Assembly: GCF_003725415.1 (NCBI RefSeq)
Contig: NZ_RJQC01000001.1
Span: 207,228-271,227 of the forward strand
DNA length: 64,000 nucleotides
Origin: Absicoccus porci
GTDB taxonomy: Bacteria; Bacillota_I; Bacilli_A; Erysipelotrichales; Erysipelotrichaceae
Direction of reading: 5' to 3'
The first letter of the stretch is position 1. Each line of letters starts with the position of its first letter. The notes under the pieces were generated by a model. The model was given only the letters and a program-made list of their open reading frames with translations, did not search any database and was not told where the DNA came from. Positions 37,565-46,900 of this stretch are shown here, one piece after another. The position numbers were made by a program, and so were the translations under genes.

Positions 37565-37645
37565 AAGACTCCCTACGCTAGTATTACCTAGATCAGGTCA
37601 TAAGGGATTGCACTGCATCTCAGTCCAAGTGGACACCCCTGTCTT
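37565..37645 (-). promoter_or_regulatory. TPP riboswitch
   Basis: Minus strand: P1 AAGAC (37641–37645) / GTCTT (37565–37569). The conserved elements are ACAGGGGTG, GACTGAGA, GACCTGATCTAGGTAATAC and AGCGTAGGGA. Downstream, GCGTAGGGA...CTTAAAG can instead pair with CTTTAAG...TCCTTACGC, and CCTC-AATG-GAGG sequesters the ribosome site, consistent with thiamine pyrophosphate shutting off translation of thiT. Confidence 0.95.
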
Positions 37646-37655
37646 GACAGTCCAT

Positions 37656-37684
37656 ATGATAAGCTATTTTTTTTATTTCTTCAA
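37656..37684 (-). promoter_or_regulatory. thiT promoter
   Basis: TTGAAG (37679–37684), 17-base spacer, TATCAT (37656–37661). It overlaps the 3' end of the upstream metallophosphatase gene. Confidence 0.6.
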
Positions 37685-38515
37685 TATATAATAATTAATT
37701 TCTGGTTTGGCACCATAACGAACATCCAGATTGGTACAACCAACTCCTGTTGAAATGTCGTAGTCAAAACTCAAATCCGTCGAATGACTCCGATTTAATT
37801 TCGAGGCTCCTGAAACCGTTTTATAAGGCCCAATCAAAGGGAAAGTAATCTGGGTACCATGAGAATGACCAGCCCATGCCAATGAAATATGTTTGGAAGC
37901 TAAGGAACTATCCACCAAAATATCGGGTTCATGACAAACCAAAAGATTAAATGTTTGGGAAGATAATTTCTGGGTGGCACTGGAAATACCGCTGGTGCTG
38001 GATAAGCCAATCAAACGAATGCCAGAAGAAGAGCCATTGTATAAACTTACTTGGCGGTTATCTAAAACTTCCACTTGAGCTTTTTTATAGATTTTCTTTA
38101 ATTCCGTTTTATGGCTTTGATCCTTTTCGCCCCATACCGCAAATTTACCCAATGGTGCTTGGATCTCTTTAAATTTCTTTTGGATATATTTTTGTGTTTT
38201 CGTATCAAACGTCGTATTGGTGTCCAATACATCTCCACCAAAAATCAGAATATCTGGATTCAATTCTTTGATTTTGGCAAATACACGATCGCATCGTTCT
38301 TTATCTTCAAATTTGCCATATTGTAGATCGGTAAAATACAAAATGGATACATCATTCATGGAAGTAGGAATTTTATCATCTTTTATGTTTCGATAATTCA
38401 CAGCTAATTCGCTGGGCTCATATTGAATGGCATGATACAAGGAAACATCAAAGCCAAGAACGATCACCAATAAGACAATGATGATGGCTAAAAGACGTTG
38501 TTGCCAACGTTGCAT
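37673..38515 (-). CDS. Membrane-anchored metallophosphatase-like protein with altered metal site
   Basis: 280 residues: an N-terminal membrane helix (about 8–28) and a YkuE-like calcineurin-type phosphoesterase domain outside the membrane. GGD (93–95), VCHEPD and GHSHGTQ are kept, but the first metal motif DxH is D63-L-Q65 and GNHD is GEKD (129–132). The loss of those His and Asn residues suggests reduced metal binding or another role. No strong operon partner; thiT follows with its own promoter. Confidence 0.8.
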   Translation of the reverse strand: MQRWQQRLLAIIIVLLVIVLGFDVSLYHAIQYEPSELAVNYRNIKDDKIPTSMNDVSILYFTDLQYGKFEDKERCDRVFAKIKELNPDILIFGGDVLDTNTTFDTKTQKYIQKKFKEIQAPLGKFAVWGEKDQSHKTELKKIYKKAQVEVLDNRQVSLYNGSSSGIRLIGLSSTSGISSATQKLSSQTFNLLVCHEPDILVDSSLASKHISLAWAGHSHGTQITFPLIGPYKTVSGASKLNRSHSTDLSFDYDISTGVGCTNLDVRYGAKPEINYYILKK

Positions 38516-38548
38516 TTGATTCCACCCCCCTTATCCATCGATTCTATC

Positions 38549-38578
38549 AAAAAAAGAAGATTATAGCTAATCTTCTTT
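38549..38578 (-). terminator. Terminator after RNase J gene
   Basis: AAAGAAGATTA / TAATCTTCTTT stem with U run; the stem includes the rnj stop codon at 38567. Confidence 0.8.
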
Positions 38579-40366
38579 CACTTTTTCTCTTGGTTTGGAA
38601 CGATGGGCTTTTCGCTTTTTCGCTAATTCCTCCATCGTTTTTCTGGAATTGATGATGACGGGAATCACAATTGGATTTCGATTGGTCTTCTTATATAAGA
38701 AAGGCTCCAATGTGGAACGCACACAATTCTTTAATTCACCAAACGTTGTTTTTTCTTTCATCTTCTCCTGTAAAGACTTACCAACGATAAAGCTTGCTTC
38801 TTTCATCAATCCTTGCGAATCTTTAATGAAAACAAAACCTCTTGATAAGATGACAGGCGGTGCTAATAAAGTATTGGTTTTGGAATCAATGGCAATCACA
38901 ACAGCGACCATACCATTTTCGGCTAAGATCCGACGATCTTTTAAAACCGCTGTTGAAAGACCCGATACATCATTACCATCCACATAAATATCATCACCTT
39001 GAAAACGCCAATTACTTGGTAAGACTTGATGGTCTCGTAAGATCAAGATATCACCATTAGCACAAATAAACGTATTTTCAGGTGGTATACCGGTATCGAT
39101 TGCGGTTTGACGATGATGCATCAACATCTTAAATTCACCATGCACAGGCATGAAATACTTTGGCTTGATCAATTGGATCATCAGTTTTTGTTCCTTTTGC
39201 GAAGCATGGCCTGTTGTATGCAAGTTATTCAAAATGGATTTGGTTAAAACTTTTGCACCAGCTCTAAATAAGTTATCGACAACTCGATTGACACTGTCTT
39301 CATTACCCGGAATGGGATTCGAAGAGAAAACAATCGTATCTCCTGGTTTTAAGTGAATATGTTTATGGGTTCCATTCGCAATGCGGCTTAAGGCAGCCAA
39401 TGGCTCTCCTTGCGATCCTGTACAAATAATACAAACCTTATCATCTGGTGTATGAGACAGTTCTTCTGGTTTCAACATTTGCGAATTTTTAATCTTGATC
39501 GTACCCATCTTACGACCAATATCAACGACATTTTCCATGCTTCGACCAAAGACGATCACCTTTCGATGACACTTGACCGCAGCTTCCATAATTTGCGCGA
39601 CCCGATACACATTGGATGCAAATGTTGCGACGATCAAACGACTCTCTGTATTGTTGCGCATAATGTCTAATACTTCTTTGGCAACAACACGTTCCGAAAT
39701 AGACATTTCTTCTACTCCCGAATTGGTCGAATCACTCATTAATAAATCCGGTTGGCTTGCACCAATAAAGGCCATTTTTTGATAGTCAGCATTCGTACCC
39801 ACTGGTGTGAAATCAAATTTGAAATCACCCGTTTCGACGACACGACCATTGGGCGTGTTAATCAAAACACCCAAGGAATCGGGAATGGAATGAATCGTAT
39901 TAAAAAAGCCAATTTGGAAATATTTCGTTTGAATATTGGAATCTTCATTGACTTCAATGATTTTGGTGTGCTCTAGACCTTTGTGTTCACTTAATTTCTT
40001 TAATATTAGTGCTTTCGCAAAACGAGGCGCATAAATCGCATCGATCTTTACTTGTTTTAATAAAAAAGGAATTCCTCCAATATGATCTTCGTGACCATGG
40101 GTGATCACAAGAATCTTGTGTTTTTTATTCATGCGAATCAAATGATGATAATCCGGAATCACATAGTCGACGCCCAGTAAATCATCGTCAGGAAATAAAA
40201 CGCCACAATCAATGATACAGATTTCATTGTCGTGTTCGAAGCAGTACATGTTCTTTCCTACTTCGCCTAAGCCACCTAGGGCATAGATCAAAGTGTCGTT
40301 TTTTTCTACCGAATATGTTTTTCGATTGATCGCATGCCGATTATTATAGTCTTGTAGTTTTGGCAT
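38567..40366 (-). CDS. rnjA: Ribonuclease J
   Basis: 599 residues from the ATG preceded by AAAGAGGT; the upstream extension overlaps the def terminator and is rejected. Metallo-beta-lactamase/beta-CASP nuclease with THGHEDHIGG as the Zn motif, SDSTNSG, and the beta-CASP segment ending HTTGHAS and MPVHGE. Acts in mRNA decay as 5'-3' exonuclease and endonuclease. Which of J1/J2 it represents cannot be decided here. Separated from def by a terminator. Confidence 0.95.
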   Translation of the reverse strand: MPKLQDYNNRHAINRKTYSVEKNDTLIYALGGLGEVGKNMYCFEHDNEICIIDCGVLFPDDDLLGVDYVIPDYHHLIRMNKKHKILVITHGHEDHIGGIPFLLKQVKIDAIYAPRFAKALILKKLSEHKGLEHTKIIEVNEDSNIQTKYFQIGFFNTIHSIPDSLGVLINTPNGRVVETGDFKFDFTPVGTNADYQKMAFIGASQPDLLMSDSTNSGVEEMSISERVVAKEVLDIMRNNTESRLIVATFASNVYRVAQIMEAAVKCHRKVIVFGRSMENVVDIGRKMGTIKIKNSQMLKPEELSHTPDDKVCIICTGSQGEPLAALSRIANGTHKHIHLKPGDTIVFSSNPIPGNEDSVNRVVDNLFRAGAKVLTKSILNNLHTTGHASQKEQKLMIQLIKPKYFMPVHGEFKMLMHHRQTAIDTGIPPENTFICANGDILILRDHQVLPSNWRFQGDDIYVDGNDVSGLSTAVLKDRRILAENGMVAVVIAIDSKTNTLLAPPVILSRGFVFIKDSQGLMKEASFIVGKSLQEKMKEKTTFGELKNCVRSTLEPFLYKKTNRNPIVIPVIINSRKTMEELAKKRKAHRSKPREKVKED

Positions 40367-40410
40367 GTTGACCTCTTTCTTTTGTATTAATTTTATACCA
40401 AGTATAGCCG

Positions 40411-40441
40411 AAAAAAAAGCAGAATTAAATGACTTCTGCTT
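40411..40441 (-). terminator. Terminator after def
   Basis: AAGCAGAA / TTCTGCTT stem followed by eight U on the minus strand; the def stop codon lies in the loop. Confidence 0.8.
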
Positions 40442-40976
40442 CTGGATCTTTCTTCCAAGGATCATTGGCATCAATGCGATCATAAAATAAGATGCCCGAT
40501 AAATGATCAATCTCGTGTTGGAGGGCAATCGCAAAATAACCATTGGCCGAAATGACGGTTTTTTTATCTTGAATCAAATCATAGCCACGAACTTTGATTC
40601 GCGCATGACGGAAGACATGACCTGGATGCTCTTCTTTCACAGATAAACAACCTTCACCACCATTTAAGTATCCATTTTGCACGGATTCCGAAATGATCTT
40701 GGGATTCGCTAGCGCGACTTCATGAACACCATCTTCTTCCGGAACTACGACCGCGATCATTTGTTTAGGGATTCCTAATTGAATGGCGGCAATGCCAACG
40801 GCTGGCTGAAGATTTTCAGCCTGCGCAATTTCATCGTCTTGCGAATCACGCACATACTGCAACATGGCTTGGAGCAGTTCTCTATTCTCATCCGATAGCG
40901 GTAGATCGACCGGTTGACTTTTTTCACGTATTCTTGGATCGGAATCCAAGATAATATCTTCCATTGTTAGTTTCAT
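40425..40976 (-). CDS. def: Peptide deformylase
   Basis: Removes the formyl group from new proteins. 183 residues with the three metal/active-site motifs: GIAAIQLGI (G-x-G-x-A-x-Q variant with Ala), EGCLSV with the metal Cys, and QHEIDHLSG (HExxH). The longer Gram-positive type (type 2) fits the length. GAAGGTGAG ribosome site. Divergent from ftsW. Confidence 0.95.
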   Translation of the reverse strand: MKLTMEDIILDSDPRIREKSQPVDLPLSDENRELLQAMLQYVRDSQDDEIAQAENLQPAVGIAAIQLGIPKQMIAVVVPEEDGVHEVALANPKIISESVQNGYLNGGEGCLSVKEEHPGHVFRHARIKVRGYDLIQDKKTVISANGYFAIALQHEIDHLSGILFYDRIDANDPWKKDPEAEVI

Positions 40977-41081
40977 CTTCTCACCTTCGCTTTTATTCTA
41001 AAGCAAATTTTGCTTCCTGACAATTTATTTGAACGAGCTATGTTTAAATATGTTAGAATGATTGTTACTGAAGGAGGATGT

Positions 41082-42254
41082 ATGGATCGGATTCGTAAAA
41101 TTTCAACTGATCGAAATTTGACTCGAGTTGTTTTGGCACTCATGGTTTTTGGCAGTATCATGATTGTTTCTACGGATGTAGGTCAAACTACATCCGATAC
41201 CAATATTGTTTGGCGAACCATTGCCCACCAAGCCATGTTTTGTATCATTAGTTTAGGTATCATGTATTTCTTTTCAAAATATTTTTCATTTCGTTTGTTT
41301 AATCGTCTGCAACCTTTGTTGTCGGTGTTTTTTCTTGGATTGATGTTGCTCCCTTTTTTATTTAGTGCTTCTGGCGGTTCTCATGCCTGGATTCGATTGG
41401 GTAGCTTTTCTATCCAACCGGCTGAATTTATCAAACCTTTTATGGTCCTATTAGCTGCGAATGCCATCAATCGAACGAAAAAAGAAAAAGAGCTCTTACA
41501 CTCTTTTAACGATCTTTTTAAAGTTCCCAATATCATGATCGTTTTGTTTGCCATGGAATTGGTCCTGCAAAAAGACTTAGGAACCTTATCCATTCTAGCC
41601 ATGACCTATCTGGCCTGTGTGGAAATTCCCACGTTTCCGGTATTAAAGAAAACACAAAATCGAATCATTGTTGCCTTGTTGGTATTGGTTGTCTTAGGGG
41701 TTGGTCTCTTTTTTGTGACAAATATTGGTACCAATATTATTGCTCAAACACCTTTTTCTCATGTTGCGACTCGTATTGAAAATGCGAAAAATCCCTACAA
41801 TGATATTTATGGAGAAGGGTATCAACCAGCTAACTCACTCTATGCGATAGGTTCTTCTAACGTGATTGGTAAAGGATTGGGTGAATCCAGTCGTAAATAT
41901 GGGTATTTGACCCAAGCGGATAATGACTATATTCTAGCGGTTGTCTTGGAAGAAACAGGCATTATTGGTTTTGGTCTTATTATTTTAATGTATGTCTTTT
42001 TATTGGGGCGTTTATTGTATTATGCATTTCGAACCAATGATCTGGCTTATAAAGTCATTCTAGGGGGAACGGCTACCTATATATTTATGCACTTTTTCTT
42101 AAATGTGGGTGGGGTTACGGCTCTGATGCCATTTACCGGTGTTCCTTTATTATTTATTTCCAGTGGTGGATCGAGTTTGATGTCGGTCTGCATGGCTTTG
42201 GGGATTTGTCAAAGTTGTATTCGCTATATCCGTGCCAAGGAGATGCATTTATGA
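41082..42254 (+). CDS. ftsW: FtsW/RodA-type SEDS glycan polymerase
   Basis: 390 residues from the ATG after GAAGGAGG. About ten membrane helices; GSHAWIRLGSFSIQPAEFIK and the extracellular loop with YLTQADNDYILAVVLEETG are SEDS hallmarks. Polymerises lipid II at the septum with a class B PBP. The neighbourhood (rsmD, coaD) resembles the Bacillus ftsW region, so FtsW is favoured over RodA, though sequence by eye does not settle it. Stop codon overlaps the rsmD ATG (ATGA). Confidence 0.88.
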   Translation: MDRIRKISTDRNLTRVVLALMVFGSIMIVSTDVGQTTSDTNIVWRTIAHQAMFCIISLGIMYFFSKYFSFRLFNRLQPLLSVFFLGLMLLPFLFSASGGSHAWIRLGSFSIQPAEFIKPFMVLLAANAINRTKKEKELLHSFNDLFKVPNIMIVLFAMELVLQKDLGTLSILAMTYLACVEIPTFPVLKKTQNRIIVALLVLVVLGVGLFFVTNIGTNIIAQTPFSHVATRIENAKNPYNDIYGEGYQPANSLYAIGSSNVIGKGLGESSRKYGYLTQADNDYILAVVLEETGIIGFGLIILMYVFLLGRLLYYAFRTNDLAYKVILGGTATYIFMHFFLNVGGVTALMPFTGVPLLFISSGGSSLMSVCMALGICQSCIRYIRAKEMHL

Positions 42255-42796
42255 GAATCGTCAGTGGAAAATATGGTTCTCGAAAATTGGAAAGCGTTCC
42301 CGGTCAAGGGACACGGCCAACGGCCGATAAAGTCAAAGGAGCTATCTTTTCCAGTTTGGGCAATCACTTTGATGGCGGACGCTTTTTAGATTGTTACAGC
42401 GGAACGGGCAATATGGCATTGGAGGCTCTATCGCGTGGTATGGATGAAGTCGTTTGTGTGGATACAAGCACAAAAGCTATCCAAACAATCAAAAAAAATG
42501 TGGCCATGTTACAGGTTGGGGCGCAATGTCAGATCATTCGTGGAAATATCTTTGCGGTATTGGATCGATTGACAAAACCCTTTGATTTGATCTATATTGA
42601 TCCTCCCTATGCCAAACAAAAAAATGTAATGTTGATTGAACAATTGTGTCATCATCAATTGGTAAAAGATACATCGATCATCGTCGTGGAAAGTGATGAG
42701 AAAGATACGTTTCCAGAACAAATTGTCGATTTTGTGATTTGGAAAACCAAAACCTATCGCAACACCAAAATTACCTATTATCGAAAGGAGAATTAA
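42251..42796 (+). CDS. rsmD: 16S rRNA m2G966 methyltransferase
   Basis: 181 residues from ATG overlapping the ftsW stop. MRIVSGKYGSRKLESVPG at the start, SAM-binding DCYSGTGNMALEALSRG, and the catalytic LIYIDPPYAK motif. Methylates guanine 966 (E. coli numbering) of 16S rRNA. Directly upstream of coaD, the conserved pair in Firmicutes. Confidence 0.94.
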   Translation: MRIVSGKYGSRKLESVPGQGTRPTADKVKGAIFSSLGNHFDGGRFLDCYSGTGNMALEALSRGMDEVVCVDTSTKAIQTIKKNVAMLQVGAQCQIIRGNIFAVLDRLTKPFDLIYIDPPYAKQKNVMLIEQLCHHQLVKDTSIIVVESDEKDTFPEQIVDFVIWKTKTYRNTKITYYRKEN

Positions 42797-42798
42797 GC

Positions 42799-43287
42799 AT
42801 GCCTACAGCTATTTTTTGTGGTGCATTTGACCCTGTTACGAATGGTCATATGGATCTGATTGAAAGGGCCAGTAAACTATTTGATCAATTGTATGTTTTT
42901 GTTGCACCAAACTCAGAAAAACATCAAGTATTTACAGCCGAAAGACGATTAGCATGGTTGGAACAAGCTTGCATTCCTTATAAAAATGTGTCTTGTCGCA
43001 TTCAAAAGGGATTGACAGTGGATGCCGCAAAATCAGTGCATGCGAAATATTTGATTCGAGGCATGCGCAATAGTCAAGATTTTGAATACGAATTGAATAT
43101 GGCTGCAATGAATCGTTCGATTGATGACAGTATCGAAACGATTTGTCTTTTCACCAAACCAGAACATATGTTTTGTTCTAGTTCCAATGTGCGCGAGTTA
43201 TTACGTTATCATTTAGATATATCTGCCTTCGTACCCGATTGTGTACGGATGGATCTAAAAGGAGGATACCATGAAAACATTGAGTGA
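42799..43287 (+). CDS. coaD: Phosphopantetheine adenylyltransferase
   Basis: Fourth step of coenzyme A synthesis. 162 residues from the ATG after AAAGGAG, two bases beyond rsmD. Nucleotidyltransferase motif GAFDPVTNGHMDLI, RGMRNSQDFEYE, and the FCSSSNVREL region corresponding to the ISSS signature. Its end overlaps the rnc start by 17 bases. Confidence 0.96.
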   Translation: MPTAIFCGAFDPVTNGHMDLIERASKLFDQLYVFVAPNSEKHQVFTAERRLAWLEQACIPYKNVSCRIQKGLTVDAAKSVHAKYLIRGMRNSQDFEYELNMAAMNRSIDDSIETICLFTKPEHMFCSSSNVRELLRYHLDISAFVPDCVRMDLKGGYHENIE

Positions 43288-43957
43288 ATGGATGCATAGC
43301 CAAGGCTATCAAACCAATAATGAAGATTTATATATAGAAGCATGTACACATTCGAGCTATGCGAATGAACATGCCAAAGATCCCATTGATAATAATGAAC
43401 GATTGGAATTCATGGGCGATGCGGTGCTGCAAATCTGGAGCTCGGATCAATTGATTCACATGCGTCCCAAACTGCATGAAGGACAAATGACTACTTTACG
43501 AGCACAAACGGTTTGTGAAGCAACACTTGCCAAATTAAATGATCAATTGGGTTGGTATGAATTTTTACGCTTAGGTGCTGGTGAAATCAAAACGGGTGGT
43601 CGGCATCGTCGATCCATCATGGCGGATCAATTTGAAGCTTGCATTGGTGCTATCTATTTGGATCAAGGCTATGCGGTTTGTGATGAAATTTTAACGAAAG
43701 TGATGAAACCCGAATTCTCACAACCAAAAAGTGAAGATGTGACGGATTATAAAACCCATCTTCAAGAAGTGATCCAAGCAGATAGTCGTAAAACGATTCA
43801 ATATCGTTTGTTGGAAGAAACGGGGCCAAGCAATGCACCTACCTTCACCATGGGGGTCTATTTGGATGATATCTTATTAGGAAAAGGAACATCAGGAACC
43901 AAGAAAAAGGCGGAACAAAAAGCGGCAAAAGATGCTTTTGAAAAAATGGCGAAGTAG
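43271..43957 (+). CDS. rnc: Ribonuclease III
   Basis: Cleaves double-stranded RNA in rRNA and mRNA processing. 228 residues: catalytic domain with NERLEFMGDAVLQ, further acidic site DQFEACIGAIYLDQG, and C-terminal dsRNA-binding domain (about 155–226) ending KKAEQKAAKDAFEKM. Starts inside the end of coaD, with AAAGGAGG as its ribosome site. Confidence 0.96.
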   Translation: MKTLSEWMHSQGYQTNNEDLYIEACTHSSYANEHAKDPIDNNERLEFMGDAVLQIWSSDQLIHMRPKLHEGQMTTLRAQTVCEATLAKLNDQLGWYEFLRLGAGEIKTGGRHRRSIMADQFEACIGAIYLDQGYAVCDEILTKVMKPEFSQPKSEDVTDYKTHLQEVIQADSRKTIQYRLLEETGPSNAPTFTMGVYLDDILLGKGTSGTKKKAEQKAAKDAFEKMAK

Positions 43958-43966
43958 AGGTAGAAC

Positions 43967-46900
43967 ATGTCCGATATGTATGAACTCTTAGGCAAGTGTC
44001 TATCCCAAGAAATTTTGCCTTACTTTGAAAAAGCCCAAAGCTTTCAGTCTCCCATCTATCATTCGGTCCAAAATTGTTTGGAGCTATCGATTCAAATTAA
44101 TCATGTTTTACCTTTTGAAGTCTATCGACAAACTTGTCATGAACTAAAGCTAGCTTTACATACCGATATTGATCTGCGTATCCAAGCCCAGGATCCAAAA
44201 TGTACCATGAGTGATTTAGATCTTTATGTTGAACGAATCGTAGCTCATCATCATGAATACCAGGCTTTCACATATTTACATCCATTTATGGAAAATGAAG
44301 TGGTTTGTTTTGCGACCAATGATGAAAGTCGTTTGGCACAATTGAAGCGTGGCTTACCACAACTGGAAAAAGCGTTGGAAACATATGGAATCTCGATGGA
44401 CTTTGTTTGTCGATTCCGTGAAGACGAAGAAGAGATTGAAACCAAGGAAATAGCGTTGCCAAAGATCGCAAAACCGGTTGTATCAACCCCCAAAAATAAT
44501 AAATATCTAAAAGATGTGGTTTTTTCATCCATTGGTGATTTGCGTGTCGGGATGCGTAGTGTGGCCATTGAAGGACATATCTTTTCGGTTGAAAATCGGT
44601 TATTGAAATCCAAACGAACGTTACAGGAATTGTATATCAGTGATTATCAAGATGCGATCGTTGCCAAACGATTCGAAGGCAAACGATGCTCTATCGATGA
44701 GATCAATGCCGTAAAAAATGGACAGACGGTACGGCTAACGGGAGAAGTGGTTTACGATAACTATTCCAAATGTGATAGTTTTATGATTTCTAAATTGGAA
44801 GTCATTCCGGCAAAAAAACGAGAAGACACTTCCAAAGAAAAACGAATTGAATGGCATGTACATTCGAATTTTAGTGAAATGGATGGTGTCGCTGCCATTG
44901 AAAACTATATTCAAACCGCCTATGACTGGGGCATGGAAGCCGTTGGCGTTTGTGATCATGATGTCGTGCAGGCATTCCCATTTGCTCAACATAAAGTAGA
45001 AGCCTTGACCAAACAAGATCCCAATCGTCATTTTCAGATGTTGTATGGCTGTGAAATGAATATGATTGATACCCATTTCCAAGTGGTGACCAATAACGAC
45101 CATCGACCATTGGAACAAACAACTATTGTTTCATTTGACTTGGAAACCACGGGTTTATCACAACGATTGGATAAGATCATTGAATTTGGTGCGGTGAAAA
45201 TGGTCAATCGCGAAGTAGTGGATCGAAAACAATTGTTTATTAATCCCCAGATGGCGATTCCTGCCGATATTTCAAATTTAACGCATATTACCCAAAAAGA
45301 TGTTGAAAATGCGAAACCCATCGATCAAGTACTGGATGAATTATTAGATTGGATCGGGGATGCCGTTTTAGTCGCCCATAATGGTTCCTTTGACTTGGGA
45401 TTTATGAATGCCGCTTGTCGAGCTTGTGGTAAACCCGAAATGACCAATCCCATGATCGATACCTTACCTTTAGCCCAATTGATGATGGACATGAAAGGCT
45501 ACCGATTGGGTGCGGTATGTCGTCATTATGGTGTGGCCTATGATGGGGAAGGCGCCCATCGAGCCGATTACGATGCAGAAGTATTAAGTCGTTGTTTCTG
45601 TTGTATGTGGAATGAATGGGGATCCGATGCGACATTGGATACCTTAGAACACATTTCAAGTACAGATAAATGGTTTAAGAAACATCCAAGTCATATTACG
45701 GTATTTGCCAAAAATAAAGCAGGTCTAAAAGAATTGTTTGAATTGGTGACGATGTCGCATACGAAGTATTTGGCATACAATAAAAATTCCAATTCAAGTT
45801 TAGCGCATCCGCGTATCGTAAAACATGAACTTAAAAAATATCATGAAAAGGGAAATTTACTGTTTGGTACAAGTTGTCAAAATGGCGAAATTTTTGATTT
45901 AGCACATACACGAAGCGAAGCGGAATTAGAAACGGCTTTGTCTTTCTATGACTATGTGGAAATTCAACCATTGGATTGTTACCGGAATTTATTGGATCGT
46001 CATGCCATCCATTCGGTAGAGGATCTGAAAAAAATCTTACATTTCATTATTGATAAAGCCGAAGAGATGGGAATTCCGGTCATTGCATCCAGTGATGCGC
46101 ATTATGTGGAACCACACGATAAACGCATTCGTGATATTTATATCAATGCCAAAGCCATTGGGGGTCAACGCCATCCTTTGTATGTCTTTAATGCCCAGAA
46201 ACGCAAGATGTCTTCAGCACCGAATCAACATTTGCGTACGACCGATGAAATGTTGAAGGAAATGAGTTGGTTGGGTGAAGAGAAAGCCTATGAATATGTG
46301 ATCGCTAACCCTAAACATTTAAAGGAAATGTGTGATGAAATCTTCCCCATCCATGATAAATTATATCCACCAGAAATTGAGGGATCGGATCAAAAATTGC
46401 GGGATATTTGTTTTAAGACAGCGCATGAAATGTATGGAAATCCGTTACCAGACATTGTTGAAAAACGATTAACACGTGAATTGGATAGTATCATTGGACA
46501 TGGCTATTATGTGGTTTACTATATTTCCCACTTATTGGTTAAGAAAAGTAATGATGATGGCTATATCGTTGGTTCCCGAGGTTCGGTAGGTTCTTCTTTT
46601 GCGGCTACGATGTCGGGTATTACCGAAGTCAATCCTTTGATTCCGCATTATTATTGTCCCCATTGTCATCATTATGAATTCCTAGAAGAAGGAACGGTAA
46701 GTTCGGGATTTGATTTACCGGATAAAGAATGTCCTGTCTGCCATCATCCAATGAAAGGGGATGGCCAGGATATTCCGTTTGAAACGTTCTTAGGATTTGA
46801 AGGTGACAAAGTTCCTGATATTGATTTGAACTTTAGTGGCGATTATCAACCGGTGGCTCATAATTATTGTAAGGAAGTATTTGGAGCGGATCATGCCTTT

